Origin: Idiomarina tyrosinivorans
GTDB lineage: Bacteria > Pseudomonadota > Gammaproteobacteria > Enterobacterales > Alteromonadaceae
Reading direction: 5' to 3'
DNA length: 64,000 nucleotides
NCBI RefSeq assembly: GCF_003987475.1
Contig: NZ_PIQH01000004.1
Location: forward strand, 1 to 64,000
Shown here one piece after another: positions 38,601 through 46,942 of this stretch (position 1 is its first letter; the number at the start of each line of letters is the position of its first letter). Below the pieces are notes generated by a model. That model did not search any database, had not been told where the DNA came from, and saw only the letters and a list, made by a program, of their open reading frames with translations. A program made the position numbers and the translations under genes.

Positions 38601-40065
38601 ACTGATATCTTGTCAATTTATAGCCAGATGGCGACTGTTTAGATAAGGAGACTCTAGTTATTTCATGGGAGTTACTGGCATACCATAAGGCGTTATCTTG
38701 ATAGGCGAACTTACTTAATTTTGCCCCGTTAACAGCATCGATAAATTGGTATTCACCGGTCTCTGGGTTTAGCCAACCTACTTTTGATGATGTAGCAAAC
38801 CACAATTTATTATCGAAGCCATCAAATAATCGCCAAACAGATTTATCTGATTCGATGGGATATGTCGTAAATTCTTCTGTGACTGGATTGAATAATTGAA
38901 TATCGCCTGACTGAGTCGCGAGCCATACTTTTCCATTATCAGCTTCTTCTAGAGCCCATATTTTATCATCTAAAAGGTTTGAGTGACCCTTGGCTCTAGA
39001 GTATTTTGTAATTATAACTCCACTTGGATTGTAGCGATGTAAGCCACCACTTACTGCTCCCAACCAAATAATATCGTTAGAATCCTTATAAAGCCTATAA
39101 ATATAATTATTCCCTAGGCTGTTACTATCTATTGCAGATTCATGAACTCTTTGAATATCAAAGGTTTTTAAATCAATAATATTGAGTCCATTCTCTGATG
39201 CGACCCAAACGACTGATTTTGAAATCTGAACTATGTTTCTAAGGGCATTACTTGATAGACCATCTTCTTTGCTCAAATGTTTGATTATGCGATAACTATT
39301 ATCTAATACGTAAAGCCCATTAGTAGTAGCTAGCCATAACTGCTCATTTAAACGCTTAGCGTCAAAAAGTGTTGCCACATCTAGCTTTTCAGTGATGGGA
39401 TTTTCTTTCGATATATCAAATGCTTGCTCGGACTCGCCGTCCCATACGTAAATACCTTTGAAGTAACTTCCCAACCAATACCAACCATTCGTCTCATCAT
39501 GAAATGAGGCTCTAATTTCAGTTATTTGATGTTTATCGCTACTGATTGATCTTGAAGTGAAGCTATCGCTTTTCTCATCGTAGATGTAGGAACCTATTGA
39601 TGTTGATATCATCAACTCGCCGTTGGGTAATTCAGTGTATGACCAAATTTTATCTTTCTCATTAAGATCTGTTTTGTCTATACCAGTATAAACATGAAAA
39701 CCATCGATTTTTTCATCGTACCGCGCAAGCCCACTTTGAGTTCCTACCCATAGTCGTTCTTTACTATCTACGTAGACATTTCTAACTAAATTAGAAGGAA
39801 TGGAGTGGGGATCCTCAGTATCAAAATAATATGTTTTAAATTCATAGCCATCGAAACGGCTTAGACCGTTATAGGTCGCGATCCACAAAAAACCACGCTT
39901 ATCCCGGACCATATCGAAAATCATATTATGGGAGAGTCCTTGGGAAGCGGTATAGCGAGTAAATCTCGGCGGCTCAGCTATGGCTGAGGCTGAAAACGAC
40001 CACACCAAGAGCAGTAATGTGAAGACACTACTACACCATTTAGCAAACGTTGTTTTTTGGCGCAC
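35602..40065 (-). CDS. Two-component-propeller sensor with PAS, GGDEF and EAL domains
   Basis: A 1487-residue membrane c-di-GMP protein. A signal peptide (about 12-30) precedes 14 or so propeller repeats (FLWIATYNGLSRFDGYEF type), a Y_Y_Y domain at about 700-775 and one membrane segment (SLWALIAYGCLATLIASFLF). The cytoplasmic part has two PAS domains, a GGDEF domain with intact RLGGDEF and an inhibitory RxxD (RKQD) five residues before it, and an EAL domain keeping VEALARI, EFEITEG, DDFGTGYSSL and AEGVET. Both activities could be functional. The sensor half (about 37700-40065) is much more AT-rich than the catalytic half. Lies alone with no partner response regulator. Confidence 0.93.
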   Translation of the reverse strand: MRQKTTFAKWCSSVFTLLLLVWSFSASAIAEPPRFTRYTASQGLSHNMIFDMVRDKRGFLWIATYNGLSRFDGYEFKTYYFDTEDPHSIPSNLVRNVYVDSKERLWVGTQSGLARYDEKIDGFHVYTGIDKTDLNEKDKIWSYTELPNGELMISTSIGSYIYDEKSDSFTSRSISSDKHQITEIRASFHDETNGWYWLGSYFKGIYVWDGESEQAFDISKENPITEKLDVATLFDAKRLNEQLWLATTNGLYVLDNSYRIIKHLSKEDGLSSNALRNIVQISKSVVWVASENGLNIIDLKTFDIQRVHESAIDSNSLGNNYIYRLYKDSNDIIWLGAVSGGLHRYNPSGVIITKYSRAKGHSNLLDDKIWALEEADNGKVWLATQSGDIQLFNPVTEEFTTYPIESDKSVWRLFDGFDNKLWFATSSKVGWLNPETGEYQFIDAVNGAKLSKFAYQDNALWYASNSHEITRVSLSKQSPSGYKLTRYQLPKSMLGLQYVGAYRTDMLMLGTNRELYVFHPSNSFLAGSTEIKFDKSAKIISTHEYNGEFYVATARQGLYYNGLFFSWEEANEVSSVLKDENIVAMDIVDEKLWVVTTVGVYDLSTPESPKLILSFDNELTEIDVTSAIISKDRSIYLSSLNGLIKIKLSTRKKMTETVPVVLTRVLHYSKNVALDTFSKDNPKNIVKTDVLKVNSENNQFSLQFALPTPIEPRSIKYRYRLNPLDKEWNETPASSRLATYTNLNSGKYQFIVEASSDNGSSWGGSRKLKVIVLPPWWLSLWALIAYGCLATLIASFLFINYRNKQRQAQRVKTSEERLKLSLWGSGDQLWDWNIRSGELFRHNDWEKLRNFPVDGKRWGNSQHSNIHPQDLLSMQNKLQAHLDGDTEHFEATYRVKVPNGWLWILDRGKVVAYDEKGHPLRMAGTLKDISALVAAEERVKMLATSVTNISDGICIYDTQFLLKEVNPAFEKITGFKRDEILDKPFELPLYHQGFVEQIKHELGIDGSWHGEIADRRADGSTYQMELTIDTIRDDAGDIVFYVCSFSDISERKRNETELRRLANTDTLTGLPNRSYFQMSHSNLVRKRLQHALLVFDLDNFKKVNDSLGHETGDRLLCQVVERLQNIGRKQDTLYRLGGDEFGFLIEDSTDLNLITKVATDINELVATPFFINEQEVVISSSIGIVAYPNDGNTSQELLQSADNAMYHAKRRGGNCYQFFSESMNQNAVSRLQLENTIRQALKNDWLQVHFQPKVDIASQTVAGVEALARIHVPDEGMLSPLTFIPLAEETGLIIELGEQVLRQSCRAMRQWLAAGLPPCRMAVNLSARQFNQATLVDDIERILKQERIEAKYIEFEITEGMVMQDPERAIHIMTELTEMGIHLALDDFGTGYSSLAYLKRFPIHSLKIDKAFVDDIAVSDVDRNMVASIISMAHNMGLNVVAEGVETTEQMTVLRTLRCEYAQGYLFAKPLALNHWLNFGQEQASKI

Positions 40066-40147
40066 AGAGGTTCCTTTCGCTGGCTATTTTAGATAGCTCT
40101 GATTATTGCGATAACTGCAAAGAAAGTAACGGAATACGGGGACTCTG

Positions 40148-42868
40148 TCAAAGTTGAGCGTAAGAATTCAGCCATAGAGCGGCGGGCTTTTGCAAAAACC
40201 GCTCAGAAAACCAACGTATCCATTTTGTCCGGCTGCACTGGTTAACTATCCGTTGCAGTTGTTGCTGTTGCTCAAATTGTGGTTCGCCTAGGGAGATTTG
40301 TCCCCAAAAACGTTGGCTCTTGCTGCGTAAGTTGGCGTCTTTAACGCTAAGTTGGCGACCCAATGTTTGCTGAATTTCTTTCCAACGAATATCTGTCAGC
40401 TGGTTCAAAGATTGTCCGAAGTTTTGGATAAATTGTTCAATTGCAGCTTGTACTTGCTCTATTGGGGCGTCGTGAGATTGTACAAACATTAAGCTTCCCG
40501 GTAGTCGCTGCATGGAGAGGTAATGGCTACCAACCACGTAGCCTAATTGCTGTTCGGTTCGCAATTGCTGAAATATTTGCGGCGCCAGTAAATGCTGTGC
40601 AATTAAATAGTGAGCCTGTTCTTGGTGGCTGCTGTCTGCGCCTTGGTTATATAAAATCACCGCTGCATCTTTATGTTGCGAGCGTACCGTTTGCTTTTGC
40701 TGCGAAGGGCGCTGGAGTTGTTTAACCATCAATGGCTGTTCAGCATCCGCTTGTCGCGCCGGTAGTTCCTGTTGTAACCGTTGAACCAACTGGTCGGCAT
40801 GCTCGGGTAACCAATTGCCGTGCATAAATGCGCTGATTTCAAGTGGCGACCAGAGTTGGGTCAAGCACTGTTGGTATTCGTCAAAACTGAGTGTTTGTAG
40901 CTCCTCTGCGAGGTCAGACAAGCGGAAGCAACCCGGTTGTATTTGTTGGTTTAACTCAGAAAATAATAAGTTGATCGGCTGGTTTTTATAAGCTGTTGTC
41001 CAGTTGTTAATCAGCGTCTGCCGCAAATCTTCCCAGCGGCTTGGAGCGGCAAGGTGCTCATTGCGCACTGCTAACAGCTGGTCAAGGAGCGCTAACTGCC
41101 GACGTGATAAGCCAGTAATATGCCAGCAAATACCGCTTGGATGCGGATATATGTTGCTGTGTAGTCCGGCGATTTCTGCGTCATAACAGGTCTCAGCCAG
41201 TGAATCCATGACCAATTCACACCACAGTCGGGCGGTAGCGAACAAGCGCTGGTCAGTTGCCATCGACGGTAGTTTAAAATCAACGTATAAGTGGCCTTTC
41301 GGCGAGCGAAACTGGTTTTCTTGCAAGTACCAAACGGTCAGTTCTTGCTGTTGATGGTGTAACCTTGGCAGTGACTGTTCCGTGGCTACTTCAAAAACCG
41401 AAACGTCAGCATCGATATAAGGGTTGGTTTTAGGTAATTTCGCAGAAAATGCTGCTGGCGGCTGCTGGTAGCGCGCCAACTGCGCATTGCTAAGAGGTTG
41501 TATATGGTACTCAGCTTGGTACAACGTGGTACAGCGTGATGTCGGTAGCTGTTGTGAAACCAAGGTTATACGCGCGTTTGCCGGCGTCATCAGTGCCAAC
41601 CACTGTTGCGCTTTTGCTGCGTCCAATCCGTCCATTCGGTAATCGCCGAAAATACTGTCGGCAACATCGTAGTGATGCATGTTAACGGCTAATTGCGCTG
41701 CCCAATCGACCAGCTTGACTGGCTCTTGATAGCGAAAACTCAGGGTCGACAGTTGCTGTTTTTCGCGGTAACGCCAATCCTCAATACCATGTGCTGCCAG
41801 CTCACGAATGTAGGCAAATACCGCAGCACAGATATCGTCAGTATGTGACAAGCCATCTGCTGTTAGCTGAATATTAATATTGAAATCTTTAAAATTACTG
41901 CCGCTGATACCGCCACCAGCCGATAAGGTGTTAATCCAGCCCTGAGCCTTGAGCCATGAACAGAGGCTGTCTGGGCCCTCATAGCCCAGGATGTGGGCAA
42001 TAAAGCTCGTGGTTTTGCGGCGGTAGTCGTCATCGATTGCCGGCAATGCAAAGGTTAAAATTAGTCGTCTAGCACGTTTTAATGGCCTTAAGTGCAGCTG
42101 CACACCCAATTGGTCAGCGCGATAGAGCGGTGCTGAGATCTTTTCTTTGCGGCCCTTGTTGGGTTGCACTTGAGCAAAATGTTGGTGTGCTAACGCCGCT
42201 AATTCAGCTAACGGTTGTGGTCCTGCCAAAACCAGGCGCATATTGCCCGCGTGATAATGCTGCTTAAAGAAGTCGAGCAACTGTTGGCGAATACTCACTC
42301 CTGGTAGGTCTCGCAAGGTCAGTAAATTACCCACCGAAAACTTGTGGAATGGGTGATTAGGGTTGCTGGTTTCTTTATGGACTTGGTACAAGCGCCGTAA
42401 CTCGTCCTTTTCTTTTAGTCGGAATTCAGACTCAATAGACTGACGCTCTCGTTCAATCCACTGTTGGCTAAATAATGGCGCGATAAACTGGCTAGCAAAA
42501 CGCGCTAACGCAGGGCTGAATTGCTCGGCGCTGACATCAAAGAAAAAGTTACTGTGTTCGGTGCCTGTCCAGGCATTATGGTGGCCACCATGAGTAGCAA
42601 GGAAGTCACTGTAAGCATTGACTTCAGGGAACGCCTCCGTTCCCAGAAACAACAAGTGCTCTAAGAAATGCGCAAGCCCTTGGCGGTCCTCAGGATCATC
42701 GAAATGGCCAGCGTTAACAGCCAGAGCCGCTGCAGCTTTGGTTTCATCTGGTTGCCGAATTAATAGCACTTGCAGACCGTTGTCCAAGGTCAGTGGGCAA
42801 TATTCTCGCCCATCTGCGGGGCTTTTAATTACTGCATCTTCACTGTACGAGGACGCACGGTCCGGCAT
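40148..42868 (-). CDS. M16 zinc metalloprotease (insulinase/pitrilysin family)
   Basis: A 906-residue peptidase with the inverted zinc motif H67FLEH71 and a downstream glutamate in ESEFRLKEKDELRR. It has four M16-type domains; the second half keeps the RTEQQLGYVVGSHY motif. It lacks an obvious signal peptide, unlike E. coli pitrilysin, so a cytoplasmic role is possible. The start at 42868 has AAGGA 7-11 nt upstream. Specific substrates are unknown. Confidence 0.92.
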   Translation of the reverse strand: MPDRASSYSEDAVIKSPADGREYCPLTLDNGLQVLLIRQPDETKAAAALAVNAGHFDDPEDRQGLAHFLEHLLFLGTEAFPEVNAYSDFLATHGGHHNAWTGTEHSNFFFDVSAEQFSPALARFASQFIAPLFSQQWIERERQSIESEFRLKEKDELRRLYQVHKETSNPNHPFHKFSVGNLLTLRDLPGVSIRQQLLDFFKQHYHAGNMRLVLAGPQPLAELAALAHQHFAQVQPNKGRKEKISAPLYRADQLGVQLHLRPLKRARRLILTFALPAIDDDYRRKTTSFIAHILGYEGPDSLCSWLKAQGWINTLSAGGGISGSNFKDFNINIQLTADGLSHTDDICAAVFAYIRELAAHGIEDWRYREKQQLSTLSFRYQEPVKLVDWAAQLAVNMHHYDVADSIFGDYRMDGLDAAKAQQWLALMTPANARITLVSQQLPTSRCTTLYQAEYHIQPLSNAQLARYQQPPAAFSAKLPKTNPYIDADVSVFEVATEQSLPRLHHQQQELTVWYLQENQFRSPKGHLYVDFKLPSMATDQRLFATARLWCELVMDSLAETCYDAEIAGLHSNIYPHPSGICWHITGLSRRQLALLDQLLAVRNEHLAAPSRWEDLRQTLINNWTTAYKNQPINLLFSELNQQIQPGCFRLSDLAEELQTLSFDEYQQCLTQLWSPLEISAFMHGNWLPEHADQLVQRLQQELPARQADAEQPLMVKQLQRPSQQKQTVRSQHKDAAVILYNQGADSSHQEQAHYLIAQHLLAPQIFQQLRTEQQLGYVVGSHYLSMQRLPGSLMFVQSHDAPIEQVQAAIEQFIQNFGQSLNQLTDIRWKEIQQTLGRQLSVKDANLRSKSQRFWGQISLGEPQFEQQQQLQRIVNQCSRTKWIRWFSERFLQKPAALWLNSYAQL

Positions 42869-42916
42869 AATCTGTCCTTACCGACCACCTGATAGGGAAT
42901 ATCAGGTCGGGGCTAA

Positions 42917-43273
42917 TTAGGGCGCAGCCTGCTCTAACGGCGTGTCGAACTGAGCGGGTTTATCGAAATCTCCTGACATAGATACGAGCCGACCTTGGTC
43001 AAAGTTCAACACCAGTTCTTTGCGATAAATATCGCCGCGGTTCGGATTATTCTGATAAACATACATCCAACGGTCATTATCGAACGCATTGTCCGCGACG
43101 GGTTGGCCGAGCACATATTTTACCTGCTCTTTGTTCATGCCTTTTCGCAATTGGTCAACGTCACGCTGTTCCAAGTAGTTGCCTTGCGGAATATCAATGC
43201 GATAAACCATTTTGTCTAGAACCGAACATGCACTGAGCATCGCAACAGCGGCGAAAATAGCGAAACGTCTCAT
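42917..43273 (-). CDS. bamE: Outer-membrane assembly lipoprotein BamE
   Basis: A 118-residue lipoprotein (lipobox LSAC, Cys16) of the SmpA/OmlA family that stabilises the BamABCD complex. The conserved core reads RKGMNKEQVKYVLGQP, then WMYVYQNNPNRGDIYRKELV. Start at 43273 (MRRFAIFAAVAML) follows AGAGGT; a longer reading to 43321 adds no conserved residues. Next to recN, its usual neighbour. Confidence 0.95.
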   Translation of the reverse strand: MRRFAIFAAVAMLSACSVLDKMVYRIDIPQGNYLEQRDVDQLRKGMNKEQVKYVLGQPVADNAFDNDRWMYVYQNNPNRGDIYRKELVLNFDQGRLVSMSGDFDKPAQFDTPLEQAAP

Positions 43274-43384
43274 GAAACCTCTTTGAGAATTGTCAAAAAA
43301 ACAAAAACTGATGATAAACAATACACCCGTTTAACTCCAGCGTTGCTATTCATCGACTGCAAAAAATCGCAAAGGTTCCTCGGC

Positions 43385-45049
43385 TTAGCTCGCTAACAGC
43401 TCTTCTGCATTCGCTTTGGTTTTGTCTGTAATGCTATCACCACCAAGCAAGCGTGCTAACTCGATAACACGGTCATCACGGTTCAGAGCGGTAACCTGCG
43501 TTAACGTTTCGTTACCATCGGTGGATTTCGCTACCTGCAGTTGGTTGTGTGCTTTAGCGGCAACTTGCGGCAGATGGGTTACACAAATGACTTGGTTAGT
43601 TTCGCCTAATTGTCGTAACAACTTACCAACGATAGCTGCCGTCGGTCCTGAAACACCAACGTCGACTTCATCAAACATCATGGTCGGTGTTGTCTCTTGG
43701 GTCGAGGTTATCACTTGAATAGCCAAACTGATGCGTGACAGCTCACCACCCGATGCGACTTTTGCTAACGCTTGCAATGGTTGCCCAGGGTTGGTCGATA
43801 CTTGCATCTCTACGTTATCAGTGCCGCGCTTGGTTGCTGTGGCATCAGCATGGTGTTGTACCTGAATATCGAACCTTGCTTGGGTCATGTTGAGTTGGTG
43901 CATACTCGCTACGATCTTCTGACTCAACTCATCGGCCGCTTTGCGACGGCTTTGCGAAAGGCGCTTTGCGGCCTCGCGATATTGCTGTTTAGCACTATCA
44001 CGTTGTGCCATGAGTTGCGCTAAACGCTCGCTTTCGTTTGCCAAACCGTCCAATTCTGCGGCAAGCGCTTGGTGCTTTTCGACCAGCTTTTGTGGTGCCA
44101 CTTGATGTTTTTTGGCTAGCGCGAGGGCTTGAGTCATGCGTTGTTCTACGGTTTCGAGCTCTGCAGGTTCTAACTCTAATGACTCTTGATATTGCACCAG
44201 TTCACGTGCCGCTTCTTCCACGCTAACGCCAGCATCATTTAACAACTTCACGGTGTTATTGAGTTGCGGGTCTAATTCTGCCGCTTCGTTGAGGCGCTTG
44301 ATAGCCTGTTGAATTAAGCTAAAGGCATTGTTGTGCTCACCGTCATAAAGTGCGTTGCTGGCAAATAAGGTGTCTTCCAGTAAGGTTTTGCTGTTCGCCA
44401 GTTTCTTGTGTTGTTCTTCTAATGCCTCAAACTCTCCCTCACCCAGATTAAACTGCTCCAATTCTTCCACTTGATAGTCCAGTAACTGGCGCAGCGCATC
44501 CCGTTCACTTTGCTGTTGGTTAAGCTTGCGGTATTCCTTTTCTATGCCCGCCCAATTTTGGTAGGCATCAGCAACCGCTGCGAGAAGATCAGGGTGGCGG
44601 GCATAGCGGTCAAGCAACTGCAGTTGATTTTCTTCCTGGGTCAATGCTTGATGTTCGTGCTGGCCATGAATATGGACCAGCATTGGCGCCAGTTGCTTGA
44701 GTTGCGAAGCAGGTACTGGGGTACCGTTAATCCATGCGCGGGAACGACCTTCTGCAGTGACCACGCGGCGCAGCACGCACTCCTGCTCATCGTCTAGCTC
44801 TTGTTGCTGCAACCACTGCATCGCGGGGCTCTCGTTAGCGATGGCAAAACTCGCAATAATTTCCGATTTATCTGCACCTGGGCGCACCCAGCCAGCGTCA
44901 GCACGAGTGCCGAGGCAGAGGCTTAGGGCATCTAAGGCAATTGATTTACCCGCACCGGTTTCCCCTGTTACTGCCGTCATGCCATTATTGAAATCAATAT
45001 CAACCGCTTTAACGACAGCGAAATTGCGAATATGTAAGTGCGTTAGCAT
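43385..45049 (-). CDS. recN: DNA repair protein RecN
   Basis: SMC-like ATPase for double-strand-break repair. The 554-residue protein has Walker A GETGAGKS at 29-36, long coiled coils, the signature LAKVASGGELSRISLAIQV and Walker B TPTMMFDEVDVGVSG. Start ATG 45049 has GGAG 6 nt upstream; an upstream in-frame start at 45064 would fall in the LexA box. SOS control is likely. Confidence 0.97.
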   Translation of the reverse strand: MLTHLHIRNFAVVKAVDIDFNNGMTAVTGETGAGKSIALDALSLCLGTRADAGWVRPGADKSEIIASFAIANESPAMQWLQQQELDDEQECVLRRVVTAEGRSRAWINGTPVPASQLKQLAPMLVHIHGQHEHQALTQEENQLQLLDRYARHPDLLAAVADAYQNWAGIEKEYRKLNQQQSERDALRQLLDYQVEELEQFNLGEGEFEALEEQHKKLANSKTLLEDTLFASNALYDGEHNNAFSLIQQAIKRLNEAAELDPQLNNTVKLLNDAGVSVEEAARELVQYQESLELEPAELETVEQRMTQALALAKKHQVAPQKLVEKHQALAAELDGLANESERLAQLMAQRDSAKQQYREAAKRLSQSRRKAADELSQKIVASMHQLNMTQARFDIQVQHHADATATKRGTDNVEMQVSTNPGQPLQALAKVASGGELSRISLAIQVITSTQETTPTMMFDEVDVGVSGPTAAIVGKLLRQLGETNQVICVTHLPQVAAKAHNQLQVAKSTDGNETLTQVTALNRDDRVIELARLLGGDSITDKTKANAEELLAS

Positions 45050-45063
45050 AGTAATCTCCGCCA

Positions 45064-45104
45064 CTGTTTGTTTGTACAGTATATACAGTATTTATACAGT
45101 GTTT
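45064..45104 (-). promoter_or_regulatory. LexA box and half-sites upstream of recN
   Basis: A perfect CTGT-N8-ACAG site (45064-45079) lies 15 bp before the recN ATG. Two more CTGTA half-sites follow upstream, giving three CTGTA elements spaced 9-11 bp apart up to about 45104. E. coli recN also has several LexA boxes. Confidence 0.85.
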
Positions 45105-45126
45105 TAGCGGAAACGCAAGCGCAGTA

Positions 45127-46032
45127 TTAAAACAATCGGCTACCCCAGCCCAATTTTTTACTGAGTACGTTGTAGTAGCTGTAATCGACAGGATGGATTA
45201 AGCGTAGCGGCCGCTGGTGTTTCGCAATTAAGATATCGTCCCCAGGGTGTACAGCCATGCGCACATGACCGTCACAGCTAACTTGTAAAAGATCGTTATC
45301 GTACGCCGCGCGCAAGCGAATTTGGCGATTAGCATTCAGTACTATGGGGCGACTACTGAGGGTATGCGGGAACATCGGGACGAGCGTTATTGCATCGAGG
45401 TCAGGGTGCAAAATAGGTCCGCCGCCAGACAGCGAATAAGCTGTTGAACCGGTTGGAGTCGCAACAATGATGCCATCAGAGCGTTGCGAGTAAACAAACT
45501 GGTCGTCGACATACACCTCGAATTCGACCATATGTGCGACTTTATCAGAGTGCAGCACAACTTCATTGATGGCACAGCCTTGGCCTGCACGACTGCCTTG
45601 ACTCATCACTTCAGCACTCAACAAAAAGCGCTGCTCGGTGTAGTAGTCGCCATGTAATATCGCCAGCAGCGGGGTCAATACGTCCTGCGGACTGATGTCA
45701 GTAAGAAAACCTAAGTTACCCCGGTTAACTCCTACTACACCGACGTTGTAATTGCACAGTGTACGGGCGGCGCCGAGCATATTGCCGTCACCACCAATGA
45801 CCACGGCTAAGTCTGCCCATTCGCCTATTTCTTGCAACGACGCAGTGCGGGTGTCGTCGTCCAGTGCTAGTTGTTCAGCGGCTTGGCGTTCGATCAATAC
45901 GTCATAATTGCGTGCACGCAGCGCTTGATAAAGGCTTTCTAGCGTTTGCCGTGTTTCTTCATGGTGTGATTTTCCCAATAATGCAATTTTCGAAAAAACG
46001 GCCTTAACGGCACTCACTGGCTGTTCTGGCAT
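45127..46032 (-). CDS. nadK: NAD kinase
   Basis: Phosphorylates NAD to NADP. The 301-residue protein has the family motifs [28 protein letters not shown], and [24 protein letters not shown] about 9 nt before ATG 46032. Diverges from grpE, and recN lies downstream, the usual gammaproteobacterial order. Confidence 0.97.
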   Translation of the reverse strand: MPEQPVSAVKAVFSKIALLGKSHHEETRQTLESLYQALRARNYDVLIERQAAEQLALDDDTRTASLQEIGEWADLAVVIGGDGNMLGAARTLCNYNVGVVGVNRGNLGFLTDISPQDVLTPLLAILHGDYYTEQRFLLSAEVMSQGSRAGQGCAINEVVLHSDKVAHMVEFEVYVDDQFVYSQRSDGIIVATPTGSTAYSLSGGGPILHPDLDAITLVPMFPHTLSSRPIVLNANRQIRLRAAYDNDLLQVSCDGHVRMAVHPGDDILIAKHQRPLRLIHPVDYSYYNVLSKKLGWGSRLF

Positions 46033-46106
46033 AACCCTAATCCTATATGACGTGTACCGCTAAGCTACGCTGGCCGGAAAAAATTATCAACCGCTGAAAT
46101 TCTTCC

Positions 46107-46134
46107 CTTGAATCAAAAAATCTAGCCCCCATGT
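46107..46134 (+). promoter_or_regulatory. Sigma-32 promoter for grpE
   Basis: CTTGAAT (46107-46113), 13-bp spacer, CCCCATGT (46127-46134): an almost perfect heat-shock consensus, 74 bp before the grpE start. Confidence 0.85.
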
Positions 46135-46207
46135 TAACGCTAACTTCAGTGCAGGTGCTTATCAGCACCGCATAACATTTAAGAAAACGCAGCAAAGAGT
46201 AAACGTT

Positions 46208-46852
46208 ATGACCGACAAAAACGTGTCAGAAAATTCTGAACAGCAGACTCACGCAGAGGCTGCAGAGAATACTGAAGCTGAGCAGCAGCAACAGAGTCAG
46301 CAACAATCGGCTGCTGAGGCAGAAGCAACAGCATCAGAGGCGCCGCAAACAGAGCGACTGAATGAACTGGAGCTGGCGTTGACGAAAGCTGAAGCAAAAG
46401 TGAAAGAGCAACAAGAAAGCGTGTTGCGCGCTCAGGCAGAGATGGAAAACACTCGTCGCCGGGCTGCGCAAGATGTGGAAAAGGCGCAAAAGTTCGCACT
46501 GGAAAAGTTTGCCGGCGAGTTATTGACCACTGTTGATAACTTAGAACGTGCATTACAGGTTGCGGAGCAGGAAGAGAACGCGTCGAGCAACTTCGTTGAA
46601 GGTATTCAACTGACTTATAAAAGCTTGACCGCGACGCTGGAGAAATTTGGTGTAACAGCAGTCGGCGAACAAGGTGAAACGTTCAACCCAGACTTGCATC
46701 AGGCAATGTCGATGCAAGAGTCGGACGAGTTTCCGAATAACACCGTGATGGCGGTAATGCAGAAAGGCTATCAATTAAATGGCCGTTTGTTGCGTCCGGC
46801 AATGGTCATGGTGGCTCGAGGTGGTCAAGCGGGTGTCGACACTAAAGCTTGA
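46208..46852 (+). CDS. grpE: Nucleotide exchange factor GrpE
   Basis: Releases ADP from DnaK. The 214-residue protein has a Gln/Glu-rich disordered N-terminus (about 1-45), a long coiled coil (about 45-100), and the conserved head with [13 protein letters not shown] and ending [12 protein letters not shown]. Weak AAAGAG RBS. Followed 90 bp later by dnaK with its own heat-shock promoter. Confidence 0.97.
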   Translation: MTDKNVSENSEQQTHAEAAENTEAEQQQQSQQQSAAEAEATASEAPQTERLNELELALTKAEAKVKEQQESVLRAQAEMENTRRRAAQDVEKAQKFALEKFAGELLTTVDNLERALQVAEQEENASSNFVEGIQLTYKSLTATLEKFGVTAVGEQGETFNPDLHQAMSMQESDEFPNNTVMAVMQKGYQLNGRLLRPAMVMVARGGQAGVDTKA

Positions 46853-46871
46853 TAATTTCCTTACAAAAGGT

Positions 46872-46899
46872 GTTGAAATTTTATTTGGCGCCCCCAAAT
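46872..46899 (+). promoter_or_regulatory. Sigma-32 promoter for dnaK
   Basis: GTTGAAA (46872-46878), 13-bp spacer, CCCCAAAT (46892-46899), 43 bp before dnaK. Confidence 0.8.
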
Positions 46900-46942
46900 A
46901 ACTAGTAACTGATTACGAATTTGGCAGTTTGGAGAGAGAATT

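Noticed and set aside
42881-42910. Terminator between bamE and the M16 protease gene
   Set aside because: The inverted repeat is interrupted by a three-base bulge and no T-run follows on the minus strand.
45080-45104. Second and third complete LexA boxes before recN
   Set aside because: Only CTGTA half-sites are present; the 3' ACAG halves do not fall at the right distance.
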